Assembly (NCBI GenBank): GCA_961205875.1 | Contig: OY540816.1 | Coordinates: 248,001-312,000 of the forward strand | Direction: 5' to 3' | Length of the DNA stretch: 64,000 nt | Origin: Sialis fuliginosa | Lineage: Eukaryota > Arthropoda > Insecta > Megaloptera > Sialidae | In this document: one piece after another, positions 1-11,910 of the stretch | Position numbering within the stretch: position 1 is the stretch's first letter | Layout of the letters: every line of letters starts with the position of its first letter | Program-made: the position numbers and the translations under genes | The notes under the pieces: model-generated | Told to the model about the DNA's origin: nothing | The model's database searches: none | What the model saw: the letters and a program-made list of their open reading frames with translations, nothing else

Positions 1-3000
1 ACGAATAAAAATATAGTTATTCGTAATCACGAGTACTCACGAATAACGATTGATTAGTTTTTATTCGTAAGATCTTCGAATAACGAATAATCATTCGTTA
101 GTTTCAGATTATTCTAACTAAAAAATTACGAATAAACTATTACTACCTGTACTTTGGCGTAATAATATAATTATGATGCATGATGGGGGTTATTGTCACT
201 TCTTGAATTAATTTTTTTTTTAAGTCCAGACACGTATTTAGTGATATTTTAGACCCGTATTGTTAAAATAACAAATAATACACATATACTAAATAGAAAC
301 CTTATAATTTAATAAATTAAAAAAAATTGTACAGAAGAGTATTGAGTGATATTTGAGGCCCGTGTATTAAATTAATTAATAAACTCACAACTCGCCCCCT
401 GTCACAGATGGAGGGTTGCAACTGGTTTCATTCGATCCGGCGGGAAAAATACTTCGGGATTCTAGGGGATTAGGGGGCAAAACAACCCTCTATCTAGCAC
501 AGGAGTCGAGATATTTACGATTTTCTGTAATGAATACCATAAGTAGCGAAACAGAAAATTTCAATATTTACAATAAATACAGCATATAAACATAAGATAT
601 TATTATTAAATTTAATAAAATGAAAAAAAAGTACAGACACGTATTTAGTGATATTTTAGGCCCGTATTGTTAAAATAACAAATAATACACATATACTAAA
701 TAGAAACCTTGCTTATAATTTAATTAATTTAAAAAAAATTGTACAGAAGAGTATTGAGTGATATTTGAGGCCCGTGTATTAAATTAATTAATAAACTCAC
801 AACTCGCCCCCTGTCACAGATGGAGGGTTGCAACTGGTTTCATTCGATCCGGCGGGAAAAATACTTCGGGATTCTAGGGGATTGGGGGGCAAAACAACCC
901 TCTATCTAGCACAGGAGTCGAGATATTTACGATTTTCATTAATGAATACCATAAGTAGTGAAACAGAAAATTTCAATATTTACAATAAATACAGCATATA
1001 AACATAAGATATTATTAAATTTAATAAATATCTGTACAATTTTTTTTAAATTAATTAAATTATAAGCAAGGTTTCTATTTAGTATATTATGTGTATTTGT
1101 TATTTTAACAATACGGGCCTAAAATATCACTAAATACGTGTCTGTACTTTTTTTTCATTTTATTAAATTTAATAATAATATCTTATGTTTCTATGCTGTA
1201 TTTATTGTAAATATTGAAATTTTCTGTTTCGTTACTTTAAAAAAAGTACAGACACGTATTTAGTAATATTTTAGGTCCGTATTGTTAAAATAACAAATAC
1301 ACATATAACAATACGGGCCTAAAATATCACTAAATACGTGTCTGTACTTTTTTTTCATTTTATTAAATTTAATAATATCTTCTTCATTTTATTAAATTTA
1401 ATAATAATATCTTATGTTTATATGCTGTATTTATTGTAAATATTGAAATTTTCTGTTTCGTTACTTATGGTATTCATTACAGAAAATCGTAAATATCTCG
1501 ACTCCTGTGCTAGATAGAGGGTTGTTTTGCCCCCCAATCCCCTAGAATCCCGAAGTATTTTTCCCGCCGGATCGAATGAAACCAGTTGCAACTCTTCATC
1601 TGTGACAGGGGACGAGTTGTGAGTTTATTAATTAATTTAATACACGGGCCTCAAATATCACTCAATACGCTTCTGTACAATTTTTTTTAAATTAATTAAA
1701 TTATAAGCAAGGTTTCTATTTAGTATATGTGTATTATTTGTTATTTTAACAATACGGGCCTAAAATATCACTAAATACGTGTCTGTACTTTTTCTTCATT
1801 TTATTAAATTTAATAATAATATCTTATGTTTATATGCTGTATTTATTGTAAATATTGAAATTTTATGTTTCGCTACTTATGGTATTCATTACAGAAAATC
1901 GTAAATATCTCGACTCCTGTGCTAGATAGAGGGTTGTTTTGCCCCCCAATCTCCTAGAATCCCGAAGTATTTTTCCCGCCGGTTCGAATGGAACCAGTTG
2001 CAACCCTTCATCTGTGACAGGGGGCGAGTTGTGAGTTTATTAATTAAATATCTGTACAATTTTTTTTAAATTAATTAAATTATAAGCAAGGTTTCTATTT
2101 AGTATATTATGTGTATTTGTTATTTTAACAATACGGGCCTAAAATATCACTAAATACGTGTCTGTACTTTTTTTTCATTTTATTAAATTTAATAATAATA
2201 TCTTATGTTTCTATGCTGTATTTATTGTAAATATTGAAATTTTCTGTTTCGTTACTTTAAAAAAAGTACAGACACGTATTTAGTAATATTTTAGGTCCGT
2301 ATTGTTAAAATAACAAATACACATATAACAATACGGGCCTAAAATATCACTAAATACGTGTCTGTACTTTTTTTTCATTTTATTAAATTTAATAATATCT
2401 TCTTCATTTTATTAAATTTAATAATAATATCTTATGTTTATATGCTGTATTTATTGTAAATATTGAAATTTTCTGTTTCGTTACTTATGGTATTCATTAC
2501 AGAAAATCGTAAATATCTCGACTCCTGTGCTAGATAGAGGGTTGTTTTGCCCCCCAATCCCCTAGAATCCCGAAGTATTTTTCCCGCCGGATCGAATGAA
2601 ACCAGTTGCAACTCTTTATCTGTGACAGGAAACGAGTTGTGAGTTTATTAATTAATTTAATACACGGGCCTCAAATATCACTCAATACGCTTCTGTACAA
2701 TTTTTTTTAAATTAATTAAATTATAAGCAAGGTTTCTATTTAGTATATGTGTATTATTTGTTATTTTAACAATACGGGCCTAAAATATCACTAAATACGT
2801 GTCTGTACTTTTTCTTCATTTTATTAAATTTAATAATAATATCTTATGTTTATATGCTGTATTTATTGTAAATATTGAAATTTTATGTTTCGCTACTTAT
2901 GGTATTCATTACAGAAAATCGTAAATATCTCGACTCCTGTGCTAGATAGAGGGTTGTTTTGCCCCCCAATCCCCTAGAATCCCGAAGTATTTTTCCCGCC

Positions 3001-3406
3001 GGTTCGAATGGAACCAGTTGCAACCCTTCATCTGTGACAGGGGGCGAGTTGTGAGTTTATTAATTAATTTAATACACGGGGGTCTAAAATATCACTAAAT
3101 ACGTGTCTGGACTTAAAAAAAATTAATTCAAGAAGTGACAATAACCCCCATCATGCATCATAATTATATTATTACGCCAAAGTACATGTAGTAATAGTTC
3201 ATTCGTAATTTTTTAGTTAGAATAATCTGAAACTAACGAATGATTATTCGTTATTCGAAGATCTTACGAATAAAAACTAATCAATCGTTATTCGTGAGTA
3301 CTCGTGATTACGAATAACTATATTTTTATTCGTTAGTTGCGAATAAGAACTGCGATTTATTCGTAAATTTTTATTCGCAATCACGATTGAATTTTGCCCA
3401 ACTCTG
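1..3406. mobile_element. hAT-like foldback element, left end outside window
   Basis: Positions 1-270 and about 3083-3333 are near-perfect inverted copies rich in the word CGAATAA. The right arm runs on through 3334-3406 and ends GCCCAACTCTG, a hAT-like terminus; the mirror of this part lies left of the window. The interior is built of repeated AT-rich units in both orientations, each carrying a GC-rich module (TCGATCCGGCGGGAAAAA). No transposase is seen, so the element is non-autonomous. The bases after the terminus, ACATATTG (3407-3414), match an uninterrupted site at 27749-27756, so they are probably one copy of an 8-bp target duplication. Confidence 0.75.
1021..3060. repeat. Tandem duplication, two units of 1020 bp
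   Basis: Positions 1021-2040 and 2041-3060 are almost identical at a constant offset of 1020 bp, differing at only a handful of bases (for example near 2613-2632). Each unit contains smaller direct and inverted copies of the same AT-rich sequence. A different pair of direct repeats, about 420 bp apart, lies in the left part (about 225-560 and 632-980) in the opposite orientation. The near identity points to a recent unequal exchange or an assembly duplication inside the foldback element. Confidence 0.85.
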
Positions 3407-4641
3407 ACATATTGTACGTGTTAACTTACAACTTATTCTATTTACGATCGATGTTTAGAAACCTATCTCGGTTGTAAGTCGAGGAATACCTGTACTACGA
3501 TATATAACGTATGTCTTATCAGTTTAAGCGTAAAAAATATCAAAGTTAATATTCAATGTTTTTAAATGCTGCGAGAAGTTCAAACATGCTTGACTGATTT
3601 AAATTTACTTTTTTCCTTATTTTATATATTACTTACAAAATAACCAAGACGTTCCATTAAAATTTCAGGATTTGTGAAGTGTTCTGTCGTAGGAAAAGTT
3701 TAGGAAGCACTGTTCTACATCATACTTCAATATCAACCAAATTGAGTTATTGAGGGTAAAAAATATATTGAAAAAACCTCATAGAGAAACCATATTTAGT
3801 TTGTGCAATAAAGTTTTAACAGGTACGATTTTTCTAAAATATCTTAAAATTAATAAAATTAAAATTGATAAAAGCCCAGCTCTAATGAATAAATAAGAAA
3901 GCACTCCGTCACAGCACTATATTATTCCGTCGCGGGAAAGTACCTACCATATAGGCCAGTCAGGATCCACTCAGGGCTAGCTACGTCACTGGTTACGATA
4001 CTATATTATTGTTGGCTATGATATTTCATAAAACAGATATCGGTGCTTAGAATACATTGTCTGGAGGAATACGATAAAAGTTTTAACAGATTTTTTAGCG
4101 GAAAAGAGAATTTTGTCGCTTATATATGAGATTTTTAGAATCGATAACTCAATTTCGCAAAGTGTATCTTACGATACTTTGCCTTGGAGGGGACGATATA
4201 GAAATAATTTAACCAGGTATGTTATAATTTAGGTATATAAAAACATAGTACCTAGCCATGGAATACGGAATTTTATAATTTACGGTTTCAATATTTTATT
4301 TTATTAATTTAGGTTACTATGATTATGTCTCTTTAAAATATTTTGTCGAACAATTAAATGATTTTTGACACATATTAACAATTAAATATTTTGAAATGCC
4401 TATATTGATTGAAAATTTAAATATGAAGAAACATTTCACTTCTATGAAAGGTAAAATATCGAAATTAATTATTAGGTTTGGTGTAAATTTTTCGAAACAC
4501 AATTTTTCGAATCACAATTTTTCAAATCAAAATTCTTCGAATGAACAATTTTTCGAAAAATTTAAGTTTTATTGTTCAAATTTTAATTAGTTAATAAAAT
4601 ATTAAGTAAAGTAATATTTGGACATTTTACGATATTCATAC

Positions 4642-5631
4642 TAGGGTTTGCAATCCCGCAATGCGGGATCCCGCATTCCCGCGGGATCCCGCACGTTTTG
4701 GAGATCTGCGGATCCCGCACTGAAAATGCGGGATCCGCGCGGAATTTTTTGAACATTAAATTTTTAGGTCGCGTGCGTTTTGAATACTTATTAAGCGTAA
4801 ATATGGATAAAAAAGGTAACAATTTTGAAAAAAAAAAATTAAGGTTGAGATGACTGAATATGAAACTAGTGAAATAAATTATATCTAGTTCACGATTAGT
4901 TAAGTGGTTACATACTCCAGAATTAAAAAAAAAAACGTTCGAAAAATGTGACCGCGCAACCGATTAAAATATGCCAGGATTCGCGCGACTCAGGCGACGA
5001 AAGAAGCTCGAACAACCCGCAGATTACAAAAAAAACATAAAAAATACGAAATAAAAAAATTTAGATGAAGAATGCAGATTAAACGAAAGTTAACCACAAA
5101 AATTTCAAAATTGTCACAAAATTCGTGTTTTCTCAAAACTATCTTTTTCTATACGATCTACACGATATTTTTTTAACAGATTGTCCCTAAAATGCAACCG
5201 TAAATAATGATATTTAGTGGTTTAGTTTTACGTGACATACCGTATATACCAGCGCGGCGTAAAAGGCGACCTACGTATAAAACAAGGGCTAATTTATACG
5301 CAACGAAAAAAAAATTGAAATGGATAATCGAACAAAAAGACAAAAGTAGTTAGAAGCATCTTGTATTTGTATCTAACATATTAGACAGTCTCCTATTCAC
5401 AGGTGTATTTTATGGATTTTACGTCGGTCTATACGGTACATGTTACGTTTATGTATCATATGTTACCGCTATGAAACTATTTTTCATTATTTAATTGTCA
5501 TGTTAACTAAATAATAGTAATTTTAAGCATGAATAATACAAATTTTGGAAAAACTGCGGGATCCCGCGGGATTTGCAGATTTCCCGCAAAATTCCCGCGG
5601 GAAAAAAAAGTCTGCGGGATTGCAAACCCTA
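4642..5631. mobile_element. Non-autonomous hAT-like element, 990 bp, with 8-bp TSD
   Basis: The ends are inverted repeats: TAGGGTTTGCAATCCCGCA on the left and its complement on the right. The direct repeat ATTCATAC flanks both sides (4634-4641 and 5632-5639), the 8-bp target duplication typical of hAT elements. Copy 2 of the surrounding duplication has a single uninterrupted ATCCATAC at this point (about 28976), which is a paralogous empty site. Just inside the termini are palindromic GGGATCCCGC arrays. The interior has no transposase reading frame. Confidence 0.92.
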
Positions 5632-5633
5632 AT

Positions 5634-6586
5634 TCATACTAATATTATAAATGCGAAAGTGTGTTTGTCTGTCTGTTTTCTGTTTGTTACCTTTTCACGG
5701 CTAAACCTCTTTACCGATTTTGATGAAATTTGGCAGTGAGATAGCTTGCATCCCGAGGACGGACATAGGCTATTTCGTATCTTAAAAATTCAACCCCTAA
5801 GAAATTGCAAGGGGTTGGAAATTTTTTAATTTTTTTTAGTAATTATTATTTTACCCCTCGATACATATGAAGGGTTGTAAGTGGTTTTATTCGATCCGGC
5901 GGGAAAAATACCACGGGGGCGTAGGTTTTAGGGGGCAAAACAACCCTCTATCTCGCATAGGAGCCGAGATATTTACGATTTTGTATAATGAAAGAAAACT
6001 AAAAATAAGAAAAATTTAATATTTTACCCCCTGTCACATATGAAGAGTTGTAATTGATTACATTCGATCTGGCGGGCAAAAATACTACGGAAGAGGGATT
6101 ATTAGGGGGACAAAACAACCCCTTATCTTACATAGGAGTCGCGACTTATATTATAAATGCGAAAGTGTATCTCTCAGTCTGTCTATTTGTTACCTGTTTA
6201 CGACTAAACTGCTTTACCGATTTTGATGAAATTTGGCAGTGAGATGGCTTACATCCCGAGGACGGATTAAGGATATTTCGTATCTCGAAAATTCAACACC
6301 TAAGGAATTGCAAGGGAGAGTAAAATTTTTATTTTTTTTTAGTAATTAATATTTTACCCGTTACATATGAAGGGTTGTAAGTGGTTTTATTCGATCCAGC
6401 GGGAAAAATACCACGGGGGCGGGGGTTTTAGGGCGGAAAAACCCCTCTATCTCGCATAGGAGCCGACACATTTACGATTTTGTATAATTAAAGAAAACTA
6501 AAAATAAGATAAATTTAATATTTTACCCCCTGTCACATATGAAGGGTTTCGAAATCCACGCGAGCGAAGTCGCGGGTAGCAGCTAG
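5634..6586 (+). mobile_element. Helitron-like non-autonomous element, copy 1
   Basis: It starts TCATACTAATATTATAAATG and ends with the hairpin CGCGA/TCGCG (6559-6563 and 6570-6574) followed 8 bases later by CTAG and then T. This matches the Helitron pattern of a TC start, a 3' hairpin, a CTRR end and insertion next to T. Two variants of the start sequence (5634 and about 6143) lie inside it. So do three copies of a module (about 5850-5990, 6020-6150, 6350-6490) with the words TCGATCCGGCGGGAAAAAT and CATAGGAGCCGAGATATTTA. No Rep/helicase coding sequence is present. Confidence 0.75.
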
Positions 6587-7332
6587 TATATATATATATA
6601 TATACGAGTTGAATTGATAACCTCCTCCTTTTTTTTGAAGTCGGTTAAAAATACAATTATTTATTTATTAATTTAAATTTAATTGCATCTGTTTCCAAGG
6701 CAACATGAATTGTAGACTTATTTATTAGTATTTAAAATTCAAATTTTTAAGGTGGTTTTCAGAGGGTCAGAGTGATTGAAAAAATAACTTTTTTTAATTT
6801 TGATAGTACTCTTTAAAACCTACATTTAAAAAAAATAAAATTTGGCTCCACACTATTTGCACCCAATGAATTTGACCTCTTAGTTTTTTTATTGTGGCCG
6901 TTTAAACAAAATCTATGAAATGAGATGTTGCATATCAGTTTGTACCGTTAAAAGCTATCTTTTGAAGATATTTCAAAAAAATTAAGAGTTTTATTTATTT
7001 TTTTATCTTAACTTTAAAAATATCGTTTTTTCCGCGGTTTTTATTTTTTTACGGGTGAACGGCATGACCATTTGACCTCTATCCTGGGTCATTTTATTTG
7101 TATTTTCATAGCGCATCATCTCATATTTTTTAATTTTTTTTATTCAAAATATTAGCCGAACTATCGTCAAAAAACCTTAATTCGTTATAAACAAAGGCAT
7201 TTTTGACCCTGTTCCGGAGCACTGAGAATCCGGAAAACTTACACACATATTCTTGAATCCAAAAGCAAGCGATTTAGTCAAAAAAATTTCACTACTAAGA
7301 GATTTTACGAAAAAATATAATTCGACGCTACT
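6587..7332. other. AT-rich spacer with (TA)n tract
   Basis: A short (TA)n tract follows the Helitron end (about 6587-6604). Next comes CCTCCTCCTTTTTTTTGAAG at 6621-6640, whose reverse-complement relative recurs near 57301 as CTTCAAAAAAGGGGAGG. The rest is AT-rich and no gene is seen. Confidence 0.5.
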
Positions 7333-8153
7333 AAATACTGACTCATTTTTGACACGATTCGGCTTTTGCGTACCATAATTTTACTCATCTTGAACTAATT
7401 GCGTTAATTAATTCTTTCGCAGCGGGAACCGTACGAAATTGTAAAATAATTTTGTGTCTCGCATGCTGGAATCGAATTAATATGCAAGCAAAATTTGATC
7501 AATCGGTCCGGAAAAACGGTTCGATTGATCAATTTCAAATTTTACACGACTGTTGGGGGTACATTAAGCTGTAAAATCACCTGGCAACATTAATCTTCCC
7601 ATCAATATTTGTAAAGTAGCGATAGATTTACTAAAAGACCATAAAATGTCATTTTTTTGTTCTTTTTCAAACTAATGGTGAGGGTAAAAAAAATTTTTTT
7701 CTAATAAAGTCATGAAAGGGTCTTGTAGGAAATTTATTCAAGTTTTTAAAACTGCTGTTAAATTTACTGTTTAATCATTAGTTGCTGATATATTGATGAT
7801 CGAAGACAAAAGTATCATTTTTCATTTAAAGTCAGATAATTAAAATTAAAGCTGAATAAACAAGTTAACTGACCAATGCATTGGTTTAACTGAAAAAAAA
7901 ATTTCCGAGCCCGCGGTCCCTTAAAATTTTTTAAAAAAATTGGAAAATTTTTGTGTCCCATTATTTCTTATGATTGCGCAATAACCGTAACTCAAAAAAA
8001 ATTATGCTAAAAAATCTCAAAACTAGAAACTTGAAGCTTTAAAATGCTTTTTTATTTATTTCGATACGACCATTTTTCACAAAGATACAGCACTTCAAAA
8101 AACACCCCAAAAAAATGTTTCATTTCTTGTTCCTTTAATTGTTTGGATGAGTG
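7333..8153. mobile_element. Single arm of the CACTCATCC palindromic element
   Basis: This stretch matches one arm of the element at 22353-24107. It ends TTTAATTGTTTGGATGAGTG followed by TA. The other arm is absent, so this is either a truncated copy or the unfolded parent form. It includes the shared words GATCAATCGGTCCGGAAAAA and TTTCGCAGCGGGAACCGTAC. Confidence 0.7.
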
Positions 8154-8505
8154 TATAATGGCCTCTATAATCCTAAGTCAGGTACGAAACGCGGACAGCT
8201 GTACCATGAATTTCTTAATTTTTACCTGGTTGGACTATACGTGTGCATTTTTCAATAGGAAACCGATCAAATCGTGGGGATCCAAGAGGATTTTTGCAAA
8301 TTTTCTTTAGGAAAAAAATTATTCAACAAAATGTACGTCGATAGGTGCCCGGGTACCTCTTTGGTTACACAAGGGTTAATAGGGTATTTGACAGTATGAT
8401 ATGATATATTTATTTCATGTGGATATACAAATTTATTGTTATGGCACGGATTATTCTCAGGTAATTGTAATTAATTACAAATCTTATATTATCAGGATTT
8501 CAATA
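8154..8505. other. Short unassigned AT-rich spacer
   Basis: Sequence between two mobile elements. No coding, RNA or repeat signal is recognised. Confidence 0.4.
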
Positions 8506-8983
8506 ACACTAGTCGACAGAGGTTTTGCACATGATATATTATGATATAGGAGAGTTCAGAGATTTCAGAACCGCTTTCGGATACTCTCCAGCACGTCAGG
8601 TTTTTTTTTTAAACTGAATTTTTGTAAATAAAGTCATTACAGAAACCGTTCCTGAATTGATATTTTTGTTTTCAAAACTGCGTTGAAAAGAAGAAGGATA
8701 TAGCTTTCCAACGCGCCATATAGCAGTCAAATCGAACCATTCGTTCTCGCCCTATGCTTACAACTATGTGCAATTTTATCGAAAAAAATGTGGTTTTTTC
8801 ACATTTCGACCATTTATTTGTTTTATGAAAAAATGTTTATCACATAAAAATGTCCATTTTTATTCATAGATCTAATAGAGGAGTCTTCCTAGGGTATTCC
8901 TGTTTAAATATCCCCTTGTGCGATAAATAGAACCCAAGATATGACAATTAACGTGAGGCAACCGATTTTTGTGTTTTTTCATT

Positions 8984-9330
8984 TTAATGCATTTTATTAA
9001 GTATTATCAAAAATTTGTTATAATTACATGTGTAATGTTGTTTTGTGAATATTAATATATCATATTCCAATTGTTTTTTTTTCCATTTAACGCCTTGATA
9101 GTCTGGTGTTGCTATCAAGTAACGATTTAAAAGTGCACGAGTGTCTCGGAGCAGTAACCAACAAAACTCTCCTAGCATTTTGGGTACATACAGCCCATTG
9201 AAGCGGTCTTCCATGTCGCTTATATCTTGGTGGAAACGTTCACCGTGCTCATCTGAAAATTCACCCAAATTGTCTAGACAAAATCAATGTGCGATTTGAG
9301 AAAATGCATTTTAAGCATCAAGTTGGATCC
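8984..9330 (-). pseudogene. Inverted copy of transposon-type ORF 3' part
   Basis: The minus strand reads through MGEFSDEHGERFHQDISD at about 9268-9215 and continues with a VPKMLGEFCWLLLRDT-like segment to a stop at 8984. The SDEHGERFHQD core is one I recall from large uncharacterised transposon-associated proteins of arthropods and cnidarians; I cannot name a biochemical function. This arm keeps the stretch between the core and the C-terminal segment better than the plus-strand copy. It is part of the left palindrome arm, so it is a duplicated fragment and not a gene of its own. Confidence 0.65.
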
Positions 9331-9519
9331 AATTGTGTTGAAATTTTCCAACATTATTTTTACTAGTTGTTTGTAGTTTGGGATTCTAACATTTACATAT
9401 ATGAAAAATACAATTTACAAATAGTCGAAAATTTGAAGATAATATCCCTATTAATGGGCTTACAGAGCGGTTTTACTAAGCATAACTGATTTTTATGCCT
9501 CTACGACAGTAAAGCACGT

Positions 9520-10141
9520 AACGAGCATTGGACGAGAGAAACATGGCCCTATAGAAGTATACGCCAGGTGTTTTCAGTGTCAAATCCAGACTACTTGTTC
9601 CCAAAGAGAAAATAATTTTACCACCATTACACATTAAATTGGGCTGATGACCCAATTCGTCAAAGCAGTTGGCAACACAAACACCGCTGCCATCGACTTC
9701 TTGGACGGCATGTTTCCTCCCTTCAATAGATTCAAAGTAGAAGAGGGAATTTTCGTTGGTCCCCAAATAAGAACAGCTTTCCATTCAGAAGAATTTCGTA
9801 ATCTTTTAACTGCCAAACAACAAATCGCATGGGCCTTTTTCGAGGCTGTTATTCACAGTTTTTTGGGTAATGTTAGAAGCCCAAACTACAAACAACTAGA
9901 AAAATTTCCACATAATTGGATCCAACTTGATGCTTAAAGTGCATTTTCTCAAATCGCACATTGATTTTTTCCCAGATAATTTGGGTGATTTTTCAGATGA
10001 GCACGGTGAACGTTTCCACCAAGATATAAGCGACATGGAAGATCGCTTCATGTACCCAAAATGCTTGGAGAAAAAAGAAAAGGGCCGAAAAAACACTTTT
10101 AAATCGTTACTTAACAGCAACACCAGACTATCAAGGCTTTA
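9520..10141 (+). pseudogene. Broken transposon-type ORF with SDEHGERFHQD motif
   Basis: The order of conserved blocks fits one ancestral protein. A WPYRSIRQVFSVSNPDYLF-like segment starts near 9532, followed by ILPPLHIKLG near 9614-9643. A frame change precedes LMTQFVKAVGNT (9644 on), then EEGIFVGPQIRTAFHS and FLGNVRSPNYKQLEKF. A second frame change leads to LKVHFLKSHIDFFPDNLG and FSDEHGERFHQDISDMEDRF (to about 10048). A deletion and frame loss follow, with a stop at 10140-10142. Stops and frameshifts make it non-functional. I recognise the family only as an uncharacterised protein spread with mobile elements; assignment to a transposon class is inference. Confidence 0.65.
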
Positions 10142-10836
10142 AATGGAAAAAATAAATAAAATTGAATATGATATATTAATATTCACAAAACAACATTACA
10201 CATGTAATTATAACAAATTTTTGATAATACTTAATAAAATGCATTGAAATGAAAAAACCCAAAAATCGGTTGCCTCACGTTAATTGTCATATCTTGGGTT
10301 CTATTTATCGCACAAGGGGATATTTAAACAGGAATACCCTAGGAAGACTCCTCTATTAGATCCATGAATAAAAATGGACATTTTTATGTGATAAACATTT
10401 TTTCATAAAACAAATAAATAGTCGAAATGTGAAAAAAAAACACATTTTTGTCGATAAAATTGCACATAGTTGTAAACATAGGGCGAGAACGAATGGATAG
10501 ATTTGACTGCTATATGGCGCGTTGGAAAGCTATATCCTTCTTCTTTTCAACGCACTTTTGAAAACAAAAATATCAATTCAGGAACGGTTTCTGTAATGAC
10601 TTTATTTACAAAAATTCAGTTTAAAAAAAAACCTGACGTGCTGGAGAGTATCCGAAGGCGGTTCTGAAATCTGTGAACTCTCCTCTATCATAATATATAG
10701 GTCCGATTTCATGTGCAAAAAACTTTTTGGAATTTGTCGACTAGTGTAATTATAAAATACACAATATCCAAATAATTCATTATTATATTTCACAAAGATC
10801 AATCACAATCGAGCGTCGGACAAAGACTTTCTTAAT

Positions 10837-11158
10837 TCATACTAATATGTATTATAAATGTGAAAGTGCGTCTCTCTGTCTGTCTGTCTATTTGTTACCT
10901 TTTTACTATGCAATTTGGCAAGGAGATAGTTTGCATCCTGAGGATGCTATGAGGACATAGGTTAGGTTAGGTTAGGCTATTTTGTATCCCGAAAAATTTA
11001 TTGAATAAAAAAATGAGTGTGTGACATTTGTACGCATTATAGGTTATACTTTTTTGGCATAGACATCTAGCGTGTAAATGCGAAATTAAAAACCTGTATT
11101 AACTGTCATAATAGAAATCTAAATTACTACACAGACGATTCGCACGGGTAACAGCTAT
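10837..11158 (+). mobile_element. Degraded Helitron-like fragment with GGTTA expansion
   Basis: It starts TCATACTAATAT, like the elements at 5634 and 28976, and contains the GTCTGTCTGTCTATTTGTTA stretch. It ends ACGGGTAACAGCTAT, a decayed version of the usual GGGTAGCAGCTAG. At 10958-10976 the normal GGACATAGGCTATTT context is expanded to three and a half GGTTA units. No coding sequence. Confidence 0.6.
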
Positions 11159-11175
11159 ATTCTATATATTTATGT

Positions 11176-11498
11176 CCGGCATTATAAAGGAGCTCGCAAA
11201 ATTTGCTAGCTTGCAAGCACTCTCAAATGAAGTATTCTGTACTAGTATCTATGGATTAGTTATGGAATTTAGAGCAGTGACACTTCAACTAATTGTAACA
11301 CAGTTGGCATCTTTCACCGTACAAAATAATTTTCATAATATCACCACTGTTTTAATACGTTGGTGTTTACCTACAACGCGTGCGCGAAACTTGTCAAAAT
11401 CTTCAACAAACTCCAAAATATCTGTCATATAAGTTTGATATCTCATTTGAGAGTGCTTGCAAGCTATCAAATTTGCTAGCTCCTCTTTATAATACCGG
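11176..11498. mobile_element. MITE, 323 bp, CCGGYATTATAAA ends
   Basis: Terminal inverted repeats of about 55 bp: CCGGCATTATAAAGGAGCTC at the left and a matching GAGCTAGC/TTTATAATACCGG end at the right. Both arms contain the word GAGAGTGCTTGCAAGC. A related copy lies at 16968-17250 inside the zinc-finger intron. Reading frames across it are incidental. Confidence 0.75.
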
Positions 11499-11910
11499 GT
11501 ATTATTCTATCTATGTTCTATGTGTTCAGATCTCTATGCTAAGATGCATATATTCGCAACATTATCTAGTCCCTTAAATCTTAAATCATATCATATGGAA
11601 GATTCAAGGTCATTTTGATGCCAACTTAATTTTACCAAATGGAAATATTTTTATTTTTTGCAGATTTATATTTAACAGAAAAAAAAAACAAATGACTGAT
11701 TTTTTTTAATCTTTAATTTAACGTATTTTTAAAAATTAAAATTAACATTGAAATAATTATTTTTGGCGTTCATTGAAATTATTCCCCTAGAAGTTTTAGA
11801 AAAAATGCTGATAAATAGAGATATTTTAATAATTTTAGAATTTTTTAACGCCAAAAAAACACCGAAAATATAGGTATAGTTACAAAGATAAAAAATAAAC
11901 TCCAGAACTC
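11499..11910. other. AT-rich spacer
   Basis: Low-complexity AT-rich sequence. I see no gene, repeat arm or regulatory motif that I can support. Confidence 0.4.

Larger units (their letters stand above)
3407..6586 (+). repeat. Duplicated block, copy 1 (copy 2 at 27749-29931)
   Basis: Apart from the 990-bp insertion at 4642-5631 and a few single-base changes, this block matches 27749-29931 almost base for base. Left homology stops exactly at the end of the foldback element. Right homology stops exactly at the CTAG of a Helitron-like 3' end. The 3407-4633 part is AT-rich with no recognised gene. A 64-residue reading frame at 4396-4590, identical in the second copy at 28739-28933, has a low-complexity N/S/F composition and no sign of being a gene. 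Confidence 0.9.
8506..10747. mobile_element. 2.2-kb foldback element with captured ORF fragment
   Basis: The arms at about 8506-9393 and 9870-10747 are inverted copies with termini around ACACTAGTCGACA and TCGACTAGTGT. Inside each arm is GGAGAGTTCAGAGATTTCAG or its near complement. The unpaired centre (9394-9869) and the inner part of each arm hold pieces of a protein-coding sequence of transposon type. The element therefore seems to have arisen by inverted duplication of something that contained that ORF. Confidence 0.85.

Noticed and set aside
1-3400. Regular repeats resembling a CRISPR array
   Set aside because: Units are long, inverted and AT-rich with no unique spacers, in a eukaryotic context.
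4396-4590. 64-residue frame conserved identically at 28739-28933
   Set aside because: Identity reflects duplication of the whole block, not selection. Composition is low-complexity N/S/F.
10958-10976. TTAGG-like telomeric repeat
   Set aside because: Only three and a half units, embedded in a Helitron relic; not a telomere.
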